A stretch of DNA of 24,543 bases. It comes from URNF01 sp045531495 (GTDB taxonomy: Bacteria > Bacillota > Clostridia > Oscillospirales > Acutalibacteraceae). The translations under genes and the position numbers were made by a program. This document shows, piece after piece, positions 23,684-24,543 of this stretch. The DNA is taken from positions 1 through 24,543 of the forward strand of contig JAZSED010000096.1 in the NCBI GenBank assembly GCA_045531495.1, in the 5' to 3' direction. Within the stretch, counting starts at the first letter, position 1. Each line of letters begins with the position of its first letter. Below the pieces are notes generated by a model. It was given only the letters and a program-made list of their open reading frames with translations, did no database searches and was not told the DNA's origin.

Positions 23684-24543
23684 TTGCAAGCAAGTGTGCC
23701 CTGTGGGCGGTTTGCACCGTCTCCGTCGGGACGGTTACACCTTGGAAACGTGCTGTGTGCTTTGCTGGCGTGGCTGTCCATACGCAGTCAAAACGGCAAT
23801 ATGTTATTGCGGGTGGAGGACCTGGACACGGCGCGTTGCGCCGACCGCGAACGCATTACGCAAATGCTTTCCGACCTGCGGTGGTTAGGTCTCACGTGGG
23901 ACGGTGGGGAGGACCCCGCCACTTACCAAAGTGCCCGCACCGAGATATATGCCGCCTATTTTGAAAAATTGAGAGCACAAGGTCTTATCTACCCTTGCTA
24001 CTGTACCCGCGCGGAATTGCACGCGGCATCCGCGCCGCACGCCGCGGACGGTATCCCCGTATACGACGGCAAATGCCGTCGCTTGGCAGATGCGGGCGGC
24101 ACGCCGCCCGCAGGACGTAATCCTGCATGGCGGATGCGTGTGCCGGACGAAGTGGTTTCGTTTACCGATGGGGTGCAGGGTGTGTACACCGAAATGTTGG
24201 CTGCTGACTGCGGAGACGTATTGCTGCGCCGTTCGGACGGGGTGTTTGCGTATCAATTGGCGGTGGTGGTGGATGATGCACTGTCAGGTGTCACCGAGGT
24301 GGTACGTGGCAGAGATTTGTTGTCCTCGACACCTCGGCAGATATATTTGCATCGATTGCTGGGCTTTACACCGCCGCAGTTTTACCATATTCCTCTGTTG
24401 ACCCGTGCCGACGGCACACGCCTTGCCAAACGGGATGCGGCGTGGGATATGGGTGTTTTGCGCGAAACGTATAAAACGCCCGAGCCGCTGATAGGAAAAT
24501 TGGCGAGCGCGGTGGGTTTGCTCCCCCAAGAGATACCCGTGTC
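23684..24543 (+). CDS. gluQ: Glutamyl-Q tRNA(Asp) synthetase, 3'-truncated by window end
   Basis: 286 residues are visible, with no stop before the window ends. It is a class I aminoacyl-tRNA synthetase-like enzyme that attaches glutamate to queuosine at position 34 of tRNA(Asp). FAPSPSGRLHLGN (10-22) carries the HIGH-type motif, and LLRVEDLDTAR and RLAKRDAAWDM (KMSKS-type) follow. The zinc-site pattern is present: CxC at Cys105/Cys107, then Tyr127 and Cys131. The lack of an anticodon-binding domain at this point and the CxC/YxxxC pattern separate GluQ from full GltX. The TTG start at 23684 has AGAGGGAG about 9 bases upstream, overlapping the end of the gpsA-like gene; no ATG fits as well. 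Confidence 0.85.
   Translation, partial: MQASVPCGRFAPSPSGRLHLGNVLCALLAWLSIRSQNGNMLLRVEDLDTARCADRERITQMLSDLRWLGLTWDGGEDPATYQSARTEIYAAYFEKLRAQGLIYPCYCTRAELHAASAPHAADGIPVYDGKCRRLADAGGTPPAGRNPAWRMRVPDEVVSFTDGVQGVYTEMLAADCGDVLLRRSDGVFAYQLAVVVDDALSGVTEVVRGRDLLSSTPRQIYLHRLLGFTPPQFYHIPLLTRADGTRLAKRDAAWDMGVLRETYKTPEPLIGKLASAVGLLPQEIPV

Overview
The window looks like a chromosomal segment of an anaerobic, low-oxygen fermentative member of the Clostridia, most likely an Oscillospiraceae/Ruminococcaceae-type gut bacterium. The reasons are moderate GC, an AddAB (not RecBCD) recombination system, a [FeFe]-hydrogenase maturation operon, consensus sigma-A promoters with AGGAGG-type ribosome binding sites, a secreted protein with tandem cell-wall-binding repeats, and intergenic palindromic repeats. 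The assignment is inference; there is no rRNA or other strain marker here. I see no phage, IS element, CRISPR array or tRNA.

Layout. 1-330: hairpin-rich intergenic repeat, then a TrmH/SpoU RNA methyltransferase (minus). 1317-2867: a secreted repeat protein (plus) with a near-perfect promoter and terminator. 2868-3293: intergenic, with a second copy of the repeat. 3294-7552 (minus): an Ldh_2-family malate/lactate dehydrogenase, a malic enzyme, and an unrecognised 614-residue protein. 7880-11794 (plus): a TM1266-type regulator, then hydE, hydG and hydF, in one tightly packed operon behind a leader whose final hairpin covers the ribosome binding site. 11826-12401 (minus): cyclase-family metal hydrolase. 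12519-19428 (plus): addB-addA, overlapping by 35 bases. 19464-20856 (minus): degV then apt. 20857-21189: a divergent promoter region carrying a 197-base imperfect inverted-repeat element. 21190-24543 (plus): an RluD-like pseudouridine synthase fused in frame to a HAD phosphatase, a divergent GpsA-like dehydrogenase, and a truncated glutamyl-Q tRNA(Asp) synthetase that runs off the end.

How genes work together. HydE, HydG and HydF build the 2Fe subcluster of the H-cluster and load it into an [FeFe] hydrogenase encoded outside the window. The neighbouring minus-strand malate enzymes fit fermentative carbon and redox balancing. AddA and AddB form the double-strand-break repair helicase-nuclease. 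Apt salvages adenine.

Most unusual items. (1) The inverted-repeat element upstream of degV has competing helices and mixed strand evidence. (2) The hyd operon leader hairpin sequesters the ribosome binding site and has a possible competing helix. (3) The RluD-HAD fusion keeps an internal Shine-Dalgarno and ATG. (4) Two 92%-identical, 183-base dispersed repeats lie exactly 2900 bases apart, and one hairpin stem shows a compensatory base-pair change between them. No large unknown multi-gene system is evident.
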